This document shows positions 1 to 6,431 of a DNA stretch of 7,850 bases, piece by piece. Below the pieces are notes generated by a model. It searched no databases, had not been told where the DNA came from, and worked only from the letters and a program-made list of their open reading frames with translations. The stretch's first letter is position 1. Every line of letters begins with the position of its first letter. The stretch is from contig CATPAV010000170.1 of the NCBI GenBank assembly GCA_955652245.1, forward strand, positions 1-7,850, given 5' to 3'. Source of the stretch: an uncultured Candidatus Udaeobacter sp. (GTDB lineage: Bacteria > Verrucomicrobiota > Verrucomicrobiia > Chthoniobacterales > UBA10450). The translations under genes and the position numbers were made by a program.

Positions 1-688
1 CGTCATGTTCCGTTCCGTGTAGCGCCGCCACGCCTTCAATGATGATCCGGCGCGTTCCGGCGCCTTCAATCCTCGCGCCCATTTTGTTCAAAAAATTCGC
101 AAGGTCCACCACTACGGGTTCCTGGGCCGCGCCTTCGATCACGGTCACACCATCCGCGAGCACAGCGGCCATCATCACGTTATCGGTGCCGAGAACTGAC
201 GGACCGAATTTGCCCCGCAGATTGATCACCGCACCGGTCAACTTGGGTGCAAAAACTTTCACGTTGCCACCTTCTACACGCACCGCCGCCCCGAGTCCCT
301 CAAAGCCCTTCAAATGTAGATCAATCGGTCGATCACCGATCACGCAGCCTCCCGGCAACGACACGGTCGCTTCTTTGCAACGTCCGAGAAGGGGCCCAAG
401 CACACAGACGGAAGCGCGCATTTTGCGCACGACGTCATAAGGCGCTACCGATCCGATGTTGTCAGCCGATACGCTAACTGTGCCGCTGGCGCGTTCCACT
501 TGCGCACCCAGATGGATTAGAATTTGCAACATGTAGTGCGTGTCGCTCAGGTCGGGTACACCATGAACGACACACCGCTCCCGAGTGAGCAACGTCGCGG
601 CCAGAATCGGCAGCGAGGAATTTTTCGAACCGCTCACCTTGATAGAACCCGAGAGCGGATGGCCGCCGTGAATAAGGATTTTATCCAT
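1..688 (-). CDS. murA: UDP-N-acetylglucosamine 1-carboxyvinyltransferase, N-terminal part
   Basis: MurA transfers enolpyruvate from PEP to UDP-GlcNAc in the cytoplasm, the first committed step of peptidoglycan synthesis. I translated the minus strand from the ATG at 688-686; the first 229 residues are present (the family has about 420) and the gene leaves the window on the left. Active-site residues fall at the same numbers as in E. coli MurA: K22-N23 in SGSKNSS, R91 in RKMRAS, C115 in SLPGGCVIG and R120 in GDRPIDLH. C115 is the fosfomycin-binding cysteine, so a sensitive-type enzyme is predicted (inference; chlamydial-type enzymes carry Asp here). Later segments such as LGTDNVMMAAVLADG also fit the family. 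The start ATG lies inside the end of prmC (8-base overlap), which suggests translational coupling. No strong ribosome binding site is seen. Confidence 0.96.
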   Translation of the reverse strand, partial: MDKILIHGGHPLSGSIKVSGSKNSSLPILAATLLTRERCVVHGVPDLSDTHYMLQILIHLGAQVERASGTVSVSADNIGSVAPYDVVRKMRASVCVLGPLLGRCKEATVSLPGGCVIGDRPIDLHLKGFEGLGAAVRVEGGNVKVFAPKLTGAVINLRGKFGPSVLGTDNVMMAAVLADGVTVIEGAAQEPVVVDLANFLNKMGARIEGAGTRRIIIEGVAALHGTEHD

Positions 689-1517
689 ACCTGGCAAAGA
701 GGAATCGTGGTTTACCTGAATAATCGTTTTTCAAACGAATGTCGCGGTAATTTTTTTCCGCCAATCTGGAAAAAAGCGCTTCGCTCTGGCCCAGTCCGAT
801 TTCCAAGGCCAACATTGCGCCAGGGCGCAGGCGCGCCGGCGTCTGCCCAATCAGTTCCCGCACTAATTCGTCGCCCTGCCCGCCGGCAAAAAGCGCGACT
901 TCCGGATCATGTAAAACCTCGCGCGAAAGCGTGTGTCGATCTTGCGCCGCAATGTAGGGAAGGTTCGCAACGATGAGATCGAAAATCTCATCAACATTTT
1001 CGAGAAGATTGCTTTTAAAAAACCGGACACGATCGCTTAAATCCAACCGGGCTGCATTTTCTCGGGCGAGGGCGAGCGCATCCTCGGAAATATCGGTCCC
1101 GGAAATTTTTGCCTCGGGAAATTCCGTCGCCAAAGTGAGCGCGATTACTCCGCTGCCAGTTCCAACGTCCAGGATTTCGGACTCCGGACTTCGGATTTCC
1201 GATTTCAAGAGCTCAACAAGTTCCTCCGTTTCAGGTCGCGGAACGAGTGCGCGGCTGTCACAGAGAAATATGTGTCCGCAAAATTCGACCGTGCCTAGCA
1301 GATGTTGAAGCGGCTCGCCTTCGCCGCGCCGCCTCACGACCTCGCGCAGCGGCACCAGTTCAGACTCTGTGAGCTCGCGTTCGAATTCGAGATAAAGGTC
1401 GAGCCGTTTCCGTCCCAGAACGTGAGCAAGCAAATGTTCCGCATTCAAACGCGGATTGTCGATCTTGCGCTTTTTGAAATACGCAGTCGTCGATTGCAAT
1501 ACATCGAGCATGGTCAT
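681..1517 (-). CDS. prmC: Peptide chain release factor N5-glutamine methyltransferase
   Basis: PrmC (HemK) uses S-adenosylmethionine to methylate the glutamine of the GGQ motif in release factors; its target RF1 is encoded just upstream. Numbered from the ATG at 1517-1515 (278 residues, usual length), there is an N-terminal helical domain (about 1-85), the linker motif PRPETE at 93-98, the SAM-binding loop LDVGTGSG at 116-123, an acidic residue D142 after strand 2, and the substrate-binding tetrapeptide at 185-188. That tetrapeptide reads NLPY, not the canonical NPPY. The start is uncertain: a TTG at 1523 and an ATG at 1511 are in frame and none has a good Shine-Dalgarno. The stop TAA overlaps the start of murA. 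The linker before the SAM loop is encoded by a degenerate heptamer tandem repeat (1172-1206). Confidence 0.95.
   Translation of the reverse strand: MTMLDVLQSTTAYFKKRKIDNPRLNAEHLLAHVLGRKRLDLYLEFERELTESELVPLREVVRRRGEGEPLQHLLGTVEFCGHIFLCDSRALVPRPETEELVELLKSEIRSPESEILDVGTGSGVIALTLATEFPEAKISGTDISEDALALARENAARLDLSDRVRFFKSNLLENVDEIFDLIVANLPYIAAQDRHTLSREVLHDPEVALFAGGQGDELVRELIGQTPARLRPGAMLALEIGLGQSEALFSRLAEKNYRDIRLKNDYSGKPRFLFARYG
1172..1206. repeat. Five degenerate heptamer tandem units inside prmC
   Basis: On the plus strand five consecutive 7-mers read GGATTTC, GGACTCC, GGACTTC, GGATTTC, CGATTTC. They encode the linker residues (about 105-115, KSEIRSPESEI) between the N-terminal and methyltransferase domains of PrmC. 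Seven is not a multiple of three, so the peptide itself is not a simple repeat; the regularity is at the DNA level. Confidence 0.7.
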
Positions 1518-1552
1518 TATCAATGAAGGGACGCGCGTTGTCGCTCCCTAAA

Positions 1553-2647
1553 TCAAGGCGCTGACTTCGCAGCGCCCTCCACTACATTTCCGAACCGCGC
1601 CGCCATGTCCGCTGCCTGCAGAGATCGAATCAACTGGCCGAGATCGCCGTTCATCACGCGATCTAAATCATAAAGTGTCAGCCCAACGCGATGATCGGTC
1701 ACCCGGTTCTGCGGAAAATTGTAGGTGCGAATTTTTTCTTCGCGGCCGCCGGTGCCGATCTGGCCGCGCCGCTGCGCACTATATTTCTCAGCTTCCTCGC
1801 GCTGCTTTCGCTCGAGCAAACGGGCGCGCAAGATCGACATCGCTTTCTCCTTGTTCTTGAGCTGACTACGTCCGTCCTGACAACGAACGATCGTTCCGGT
1901 TGGAATGTGCAAAACTTGGACCGCCGAATCGGTCGTATTCACGCCCTGCCCACCGGGGCCGCCGGCGCGCGAAACTTCGATGCGCAGATCTTCAGGCTTC
2001 AATTCAAGATCGACATCTTCCGCCTCTGGCAACACCGCGACGGTTGCAGTGGAGGTGTGAATACGGCCTTGCGCTTCCGTCGCCGGAACACGTTGCACGC
2101 GATGAACGCCGCTTTCGTAACGCAGTTTTCGAAAAACCGATTCTCCGGAAACGCGAAAAATTACTTCTTTTAGTCCGCCAAGCTCCGATGGACTCGATTC
2201 CAGGTCCTCGGTTTTTAATCCGGCTGATTCCGCATAACGATTGTACATCCGGTAGAGATCGGCGGCGAAAATCGCAGCTTCGCTTCCGCCTGTGCCGGCG
2301 CGGATTTCCACGATCGCATCTCGATTTTCGTTCTCGTCGAATGGAAGCAGGCCGATTTGAATTTCACGCTCAAGATCGGCAACCCGCTTTTCCAAATCGG
2401 GGATTTCGTCGTCGGCCATCGCCGCAATCTCGACATCACGCGAAGTGGTGAGCTCGCGGTTGTCGTCCAACTGACGTCGCGCCGCTTCTAGCTCGTTCCA
2501 GCGTTCGAGCAGGCCCTTGATGCTCGCATGTTCACGCATGATTTCACCGGCGCGCTTGCGATTATCAAAGAGACGCGGATCAGCGACTTCGCGTTCGAGT
2601 TCGGCGAAGCGTTCGCGTTTGCGTTCGATGAGCAGATTAAAATCCAT
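1553..2647 (-). CDS. prfA: Peptide chain release factor 1 (RF1)
   Basis: RF1 recognises UAA and UAG in the ribosomal A site and triggers release of the finished peptide. The 364-residue product is full length for the family. It shows a charged, helical N-terminal domain (about 1-110), the stop-codon-reading tripeptide PAT at 188-190 in HRVQRVPATEAQGRIHTS (RF1 type, not the SPF of RF2), and the catalytic GGQ at 232-234 in AGGPGGQGVN, whose Q234 is the PrmC target. The conserved C-terminal stretch around RTYNFPQNRVTDHR (307-320) is present. The start ATG at 2647-2645 aligns with the family but has no Shine-Dalgarno; an inverted REP doublet ends three bases upstream. The gene itself ends in TGA, a codon RF1 does not read. 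prmC follows after a short gap of about 35 bases. Confidence 0.97.
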   Translation of the reverse strand: MDFNLLIERKRERFAELEREVADPRLFDNRKRAGEIMREHASIKGLLERWNELEAARRQLDDNRELTTSRDVEIAAMADDEIPDLEKRVADLEREIQIGLLPFDENENRDAIVEIRAGTGGSEAAIFAADLYRMYNRYAESAGLKTEDLESSPSELGGLKEVIFRVSGESVFRKLRYESGVHRVQRVPATEAQGRIHTSTATVAVLPEAEDVDLELKPEDLRIEVSRAGGPGGQGVNTTDSAVQVLHIPTGTIVRCQDGRSQLKNKEKAMSILRARLLERKQREEAEKYSAQRRGQIGTGGREEKIRTYNFPQNRVTDHRVGLTLYDLDRVMNGDLGQLIRSLQAADMAARFGNVVEGAAKSAP

Positions 2648-2650
2648 ACG

Positions 2651-2706
2651 TGTAGCGGCGCTCTATGAGCGCCGAAAGGATGCGGCGGTCATAGACCGCC
2701 GCTACA
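2651..2706. repeat. REP doublet (REPIN) in the rpmE-prfA gap
   Basis: Two REP-type palindromes face each other. The first (2652-2674) is GTAG followed by a perfect 8-bp stem CGGCGCTC / GAGCGCCG around the loop TAT. The second (2683-2705) read on the minus strand is GTAG followed by CGGCGGTC / GACCGCCG around TAT. The spacer is 8 bases. The two units differ by one base in each arm, and the change is compensated so the stem stays perfect. A GTAG head plus palindrome, arranged as an inverted pair, is the known hallmark of REPs mobilised by RAYT (TnpA-REP) transposases. No RAYT gene is in the window. The element fills nearly all of the 67-bp gap between rpmE and prfA. Confidence 0.85.
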
Positions 2707-2714
2707 GAAGACAG

Positions 2715-2942
2715 CTAAGCTTTCTTCTCAGCCCGCGTGGCTTTGGTGCTACCGTAACGGCGGGTGAATTTTTCCACGCGCCCGGCGGTATCGACGAACT
2801 TTTGTTCGCCGGTGAAAAATGGATGGCAAGCGGCACAAATACCGATCTTAATATCGCGACGCGTCGAGCGGGTGTGATACACCGCGCCGCACGCACAAAC
2901 GATGTCGGTCTCGTAGTACTCTGGATGAATGCCCGCTTTCAT
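2715..2942 (-). CDS. rpmE: Large ribosomal subunit protein bL31, zinc-binding type
   Basis: L31 sits on the central protuberance of the 50S subunit and bridges to the 30S. The 75-residue product starts MKAGIHPEYYETDIVCACG and contains the conserved CHPFFTG segment (39-45). Four cysteines at 16, 18, 36 and 39 form the zinc site, so this is the C+ (zinc-containing) paralogue, not the zinc-free stress form. Length and order match the family, with a short basic tail. It is the first gene of the rpmE-prfA-prmC-murA string and lies divergent from the ligase at 2993. The stop codon is TAG, which only RF1, the product of the next gene, can read. Confidence 0.97.
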   Translation of the reverse strand: MKAGIHPEYYETDIVCACGAVYHTRSTRRDIKIGICAACHPFFTGEQKFVDTAGRVEKFTRRYGSTKATRAEKKA

Positions 2943-2992
2943 GTTCGGAAACGAGCGCGGAATCTAATCGCGCGAATGATTTTGTGCAAGCG

Positions 2993-4390
2993 ATGAAGTC
3001 CGGCGACCCACTGCTCATGGCGTGGAGTGAGACGTTTCCGCAGAAAGGCGATGCGTCCGCGATTTTCGCAACAGACGGCAAAATCCTGCGGACGTTTCGT
3101 GAAGTCGAAGAGAGCGCGCGGGAATTCCAGGCGACGATAGACATCTTCCCCGACCATAGCGTTGTAGCGCTCCAACTCGGTAACCACGAAGATTGGCCGT
3201 CGATTTTGATCGCGGCTTTGCGTAAGGGCCTGGTTGTCCTTCCCCTGGAACAATCGATCAGCGATCAACAACGCGACGCGGCGCTGAAAATCTGTCAGGC
3301 AAGCGGAATTGTGGAGACGACGGTTCGTAAGATCGACAATGGCGGTTCGCCACATTGGGACAGAGAGCCTCCCTCCCTCTTGAAATTAACTTCTGGGACG
3401 ACAGCTGCACCGCGCGCGATCCGGTTTCGCAGCGAACAACTGCTGGCCGATTGCAATCAGATCTGTGAGACCATGGGCATTAACGATACCAATCTCAATT
3501 TCGGCGTAATTCCGATTTCGCATTCTTACGGCTTTAGTAACTTGCTCACTCCGCTTATTGCCCGCGGCGTGCCGATGGTCTTGAGTCGCGACCGAACGCC
3601 CCGCGCCGTTCTTGTCGATCTTGCGCGAACAAACGCGACAGTTTTTCCTGGAACGCCGGTTTTCTATCAGGCATTCTGCGAAATGGAAGATATTCCGCGG
3701 TTGCCAAAACTGCGGCTTTGCATTTCGGCCGGCGCGCCGTTGCAGGTCGCCGTCGCGAAAAAATTCCGAGAGAAATTCAAGTTGCCGATTCACTCGTTTT
3801 ACGGCGCGTCGGAGTGCGGCGGGATTTGTTACGACCGCGAGGCTACCAATGAGATCGAAGGTTTTGTCGGCCAGCCGATGAAGGGTGTCGATCTTGAAGT
3901 TATCAATCCCACGGCCTCGCCGAGTCAGGTCCGTGTGCGCAGCGCCGCCGTGGGGGACGGTTATTTTCCGGAGCCAGGCGAAGAAAAACTTGGCCGCGGA
4001 TTTTTTGTCCCTGACGATCTATTAACGCAAGCGGAGCATGGATTTCAGATCGTTGGCCGAATTTCCGACGTAATCAATGTAGCCGGGAAGAAAGTGAATC
4101 CCGCGGAAGTGGAGGCGCACTTGCTGCGCTTTCGCGGCGTGCGTCAGGCGGTTGTGTTTGGTCGCGCTTCGCCGTTGCGAAATGAGGAAGTGGCGGCATG
4201 TGTGGTCGCTGTACCTGGCGTGACCGAAGCCGATCTGTTGCAATTTTGCCGCAGCGAATTGAGCGGCTGGCAAGTGCCCAAGCGGATTTTTATTCTCGAT
4301 GCAATTCCTGTCAATGAGCGCGATAAAATCAGCCGGCGCGATCTCGCACGCCGTTTCCCAACAGTTAAAGAGAGATCGCCGTTGCGCTGA
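2993..4390 (+). CDS. AMP-forming acyl-CoA synthetase/ligase family protein
   Basis: Members of the ANL superfamily activate a carboxylic acid with ATP to an acyl-adenylate and pass it to CoA or a carrier protein. Numbered from the ATG at 2993 (465 residues; a GTG at 2984 and an ATG at 3017 are alternatives), the product shows the ATP-phosphate loop TSGTTAAPRA (133-142), YGASE (270-274, the YGxTE-like motif), the ribose-binding aspartate near 342 in VPDDLL, the hinge motif GRISDVINVAGKKVNP (355-370), and a C-terminal catalytic lysine K445 in ERDKISRRDL. The phosphate loop ends in Arg where Lys is usual. The size is on the short side, close to MenE-like ligases, but nothing nearby suggests menaquinone synthesis, so the substrate is unknown. 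It is divergent from rpmE with only about 50 bp between starts. Confidence 0.88.
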   Translation: MKSGDPLLMAWSETFPQKGDASAIFATDGKILRTFREVEESAREFQATIDIFPDHSVVALQLGNHEDWPSILIAALRKGLVVLPLEQSISDQQRDAALKICQASGIVETTVRKIDNGGSPHWDREPPSLLKLTSGTTAAPRAIRFRSEQLLADCNQICETMGINDTNLNFGVIPISHSYGFSNLLTPLIARGVPMVLSRDRTPRAVLVDLARTNATVFPGTPVFYQAFCEMEDIPRLPKLRLCISAGAPLQVAVAKKFREKFKLPIHSFYGASECGGICYDREATNEIEGFVGQPMKGVDLEVINPTASPSQVRVRSAAVGDGYFPEPGEEKLGRGFFVPDDLLTQAEHGFQIVGRISDVINVAGKKVNPAEVEAHLLRFRGVRQAVVFGRASPLRNEEVAACVVAVPGVTEADLLQFCRSELSGWQVPKRIFILDAIPVNERDKISRRDLARRFPTVKERSPLR

Positions 4391-4439
4391 TTGGGTTCTT
4401 GAATAAAACCTTTATATCGGATTTGCTTAGCGAAACCGT

Positions 4440-4444
4440 GGAGG
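4440..4444 (+). promoter_or_regulatory. Shine-Dalgarno site of the DUF4388-like gene
   Basis: GGAGG lies six bases before the ATG at 4451. It is the clearest ribosome binding site in the window and fixes this start; most other genes here lack one. The 60-bp gap after the upstream ligase contains AT-rich sequence (4400-4420) that could hold a promoter, but no convincing -35/-10 pair was found. Confidence 0.7.
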
Positions 4445-4450
4445 ACCATT

Positions 4451-5491
4451 ATGCCGAAAACATCCGGCGAACCAAATTCAATACAATCTGGAGTCGAATC
4501 CGAGAATAGCGCAGATTTAGATCAAGCGGGCGGTGGATCGGTTTCGCAGGAGGAGGAAACTGCCGCGAACCAAATCAGCGCGCCCCCGGAAAGCCCGGGC
4601 AAATCCCACGACTGGTGGAGCGCGCCCCCGCCAACCGCGGATTGGGCCCAACCCGCCGCGAATGATGAAACTGCAGCTGATAATGTTTCGAAAGAGTCAA
4701 CCACGGCCGATGTGTATTTTTGCGGTCAAACGAGTTTCTTTCCATTGAACCGGGCGCTCCAAGCCATCGTTAAAGAGAAACTCAGCGGATCGTTACGTTT
4801 ATTCTGGGACCAGGAGCCAATAGTTCTTCTGACGCAGAATGGGGAGATTGTTTTTGCCACAACCCGGGATCTGGAACTTTATTGTCCGGAATCGCCGGCC
4901 GCCCTTGCCAACGTCGATGCGGAGATTGTTGCCAAAGCCCGCGCCGAACAGTCCGGAACGGGGACCCCGCTTTTCTTCACGCTGGCGCAGGCAGAAGCAA
5001 TCACACGCCCGGCTGCTGTGGAATTGGCGCAGCATTATGGCCAAAAACTCTTTTCACAGCTTTGGCTGGCACCGCGCGTCTGGCTCATGTTCGAGAAACA
5101 CGTGGAACTACCAAGTCTCGGTAACGACGTGACACCCGAGCCAGATGTCGATGATTGGGCATTGGAGAGCCTGCGGTTCGTTCAAGACATCAGCGAGCAC
5201 ATGGGCTTCGACCCGCGCGCCATCCCGGCTTACACGAAAGATGGCTTCGATCGCATCCGAAAACTTCAGTTAACGTCGGATGAGGCGCAATTCGCTTCCC
5301 AATTCAATGGCGTCCGGTCCGTCCAGCAAATTGCGAAGAATCTGCGGCTCGATTTGAAACTTGCCCGTTTGACACTGTTCCGTTTCGTCGCGCTTGAGAT
5401 TGTGGAATGCTGGCCGGCCAGCACCGTCCCCCCGCCGGAGCGCAAGAGCATCTTACAGCGTGTCACCCGGTTGATCGGCCGGCGGCGATAA
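4451..5491 (+). CDS. DUF4388/PATAN-like domain protein with disordered N-terminus
   Basis: No precise function can be named. Residues 1-88 are acidic and rich in S, E, A, P and Q (including WWSAPPPTADWAQPA) and look disordered. Residues about 92-218 resemble the DUF4388/PATAN fold of bacterial signalling proteins: a segment LSGSLRLFWDQEPIVLLTQNGEIVFATT (the usual small-residue start, then 'xxGxIVFA'), followed by helical repeats ending QLWLAPRVWLMFEK. Residues about 268-320 (LTSDEAQFASQFNGVRSVQQIAKNLRLDL...LEIVE) resemble the winged-helix-like tail often found with that domain. The C-terminus is very basic (RLIGRRR). There is no signal peptide or membrane segment. Proteins of this type often work with response regulators or gliding/motility GTPase systems, but none is seen here. 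The domain call is from pattern memory and is moderate. Confidence 0.72.
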   Translation: MPKTSGEPNSIQSGVESENSADLDQAGGGSVSQEEETAANQISAPPESPGKSHDWWSAPPPTADWAQPAANDETAADNVSKESTTADVYFCGQTSFFPLNRALQAIVKEKLSGSLRLFWDQEPIVLLTQNGEIVFATTRDLELYCPESPAALANVDAEIVAKARAEQSGTGTPLFFTLAQAEAITRPAAVELAQHYGQKLFSQLWLAPRVWLMFEKHVELPSLGNDVTPEPDVDDWALESLRFVQDISEHMGFDPRAIPAYTKDGFDRIRKLQLTSDEAQFASQFNGVRSVQQIAKNLRLDLKLARLTLFRFVALEIVECWPASTVPPPERKSILQRVTRLIGRRR

Positions 5492-5496
5492 CACTG

Positions 5497-5513
5497 CCGC
5501 CGAAAAACGGCGG
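5497..5513 (+). other. Hairpin in the DUF4388-ROK gap
   Basis: CCGCCG, loop AAAAA, CGGCGG form a perfect 6-bp GC stem in the 28-bp gap, ending six bases before the ROK kinase ATG. There is no T-run, so it is not a typical intrinsic terminator. It contains the only purine-rich candidate ribosome site (GGCGG), so it could limit ROK translation. The stretch GCCGAAAAACGGCGGTC resembles the centre of the REPIN at 2651-2706 and may be a decayed copy. Confidence 0.45.
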
Positions 5514-5519
5514 TCGCGC

Positions 5520-6212
5520 ATGAAGAGAAAAGTTCTTGTCGTCGATATCGGCGGCACTCAAGTGAAATTGCTGATGTCGCCGCTTGTCCAGCGTAATTTT
5601 GCTTCCGGACCGCGGATGCGACCAGAGGAGATGATGGCGAAACTCGAACGAACGGCGAGCGGATGGAAATTCGAGGTCGTCTCAATCGGCTTCCCCGCTC
5701 CTGTGCGCAAAGGCCGCATCATAAGAGACCCAAAGCATTTGGGCAAAGGCTGGGCTGGCTTCGATTTTGCCAGGGCGCTCGGCAAACCGGCGCGAGTAAT
5801 TAACGATGCGGCGATGCAGGCTCTCGGCAGTTATCATGGCGGCGGTCGCATGCTTTTTCTTGGACTCGGGACCGGCCTTGGCTCTGCGCTTGTCTGGGAA
5901 AGGACTCTATTGCCGCTCGAGCTCGGCGATCTCCCTTATCTGGAGGACGAGATCATTGAAAATTATCTCGGTGTGCCGGACGTGGCGCTTCTCGGTGAAA
6001 AAAAATGGAAACGCGAAGTGATTTATGCGGTGACACAGTTAAAGCGATCGTTCATCGCTGATTACGTTGTCCTGGGCGGAGGCAATGTCAGACGCTTCGA
6101 TACATTTCCGGAAGGCGTTGAGCCGGGACAAAACGAGAATGCATTTCTCGGAGGACTACGTTTGTGGGAGACCAAAAGACGTGCGCGCGAACTGAAATGG
6201 CACGTCCTCTGA
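5520..6212 (+). CDS. ROK-family sugar kinase, polyphosphate glucokinase-like
   Basis: The product (230 residues) has the ASKHA phosphotransferase signature: phosphate-1 loop DIGGTQVK (9-16), the catalytic aspartate D96 in VINDAAMQALG, phosphate-2 loop LGLGTGLGSALV (114-125) and an adenosine-type loop VVLGGGN (183-189). The short length and the IGFPAPVRKGRI and GKGWAGFDF segments resemble polyphosphate glucokinases, which phosphorylate glucose using polyphosphate or ATP in the cytoplasm. The zinc-binding CxCGxxGC motif of typical ROK repressors and kinases is absent, as is the N-terminal DNA-binding domain, so it is an enzyme rather than a regulator. It follows the DUF4388-like gene by 28 bp and is probably co-transcribed. 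Substrate and phosphoryl donor cannot be told from sequence alone. Confidence 0.88.
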   Translation: MKRKVLVVDIGGTQVKLLMSPLVQRNFASGPRMRPEEMMAKLERTASGWKFEVVSIGFPAPVRKGRIIRDPKHLGKGWAGFDFARALGKPARVINDAAMQALGSYHGGGRMLFLGLGTGLGSALVWERTLLPLELGDLPYLEDEIIENYLGVPDVALLGEKKWKREVIYAVTQLKRSFIADYVVLGGGNVRRFDTFPEGVEPGQNENAFLGGLRLWETKRRARELKWHVL

Positions 6213-6234
6213 GATGGCAAAATGTACATTCACA

Positions 6235-6404
6235 GAATATTTGAGTCTTCTCGGGGTGTCCCATGTCCACAAATTCTCCTCGGAGCAGTCGTGAAAAGCT
6301 AGTTTGCCGCCTTTGCGCACGCTCATCGTCCCAGGAGGAAGCGGCCTCCGCAAAGACATGACTCAGAAGAGGACACGTCTTCATCGAAAAGTACTCAAAT
6401 ATTC
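6235..6404. repeat. Inverted-repeat element, MITE-like or structured RNA
   Basis: A perfect 12-bp inverted repeat, GAATATTTGAGT at 6235-6246 and its complement at 6393-6404, bounds about 170 bp. Further matching blocks continue inward in the same order on both arms: CTTCTCG versus CTTTTCG (complement of 6385-6391), GTGTCC (6257-6262 versus 6371-6376) and CATGTC (complement near 6352-6357). A central GGAGG/CCTCC hairpin lies around 6336-6350. GTACA occurs just outside both ends (6224-6228 and 6412-6416) and could be a target-site duplication. It fills most of the gap between the ROK gene and the tRNA. No convincing gene is present in it. Confidence 0.45.
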
Positions 6405-6431
6405 AGCGAAGGTACAGGTTGGGCGGCATCG

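Noticed and set aside
39..976. Plus-strand open frames of up to 150 codons across murA and the prmC end
   Set aside because: They are antisense to clearly conserved murA and prmC and have low-complexity, Arg/Pro-rich translations.
6325..6352. Segment CCCAGGAGGAAGCGGCCTCC resembling the GGAAGCAGCC loop of small SRP RNA
   Set aside because: The opposite strand of the symmetric loop (GTCAGG type) is missing and the local hairpin GGAGG/CCTCC does not match SRP domain IV. The similarity is limited to about eight bases.
6088..6384. Two minus-strand open frames between the ROK gene and the tRNA (98 and 67 codons)
   Set aside because: Both run into the ROK coding region on the opposite strand, overlap each other in different frames, and show no domain. 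They coincide with the inverted-repeat element. A decayed gene fragment cannot be excluded.
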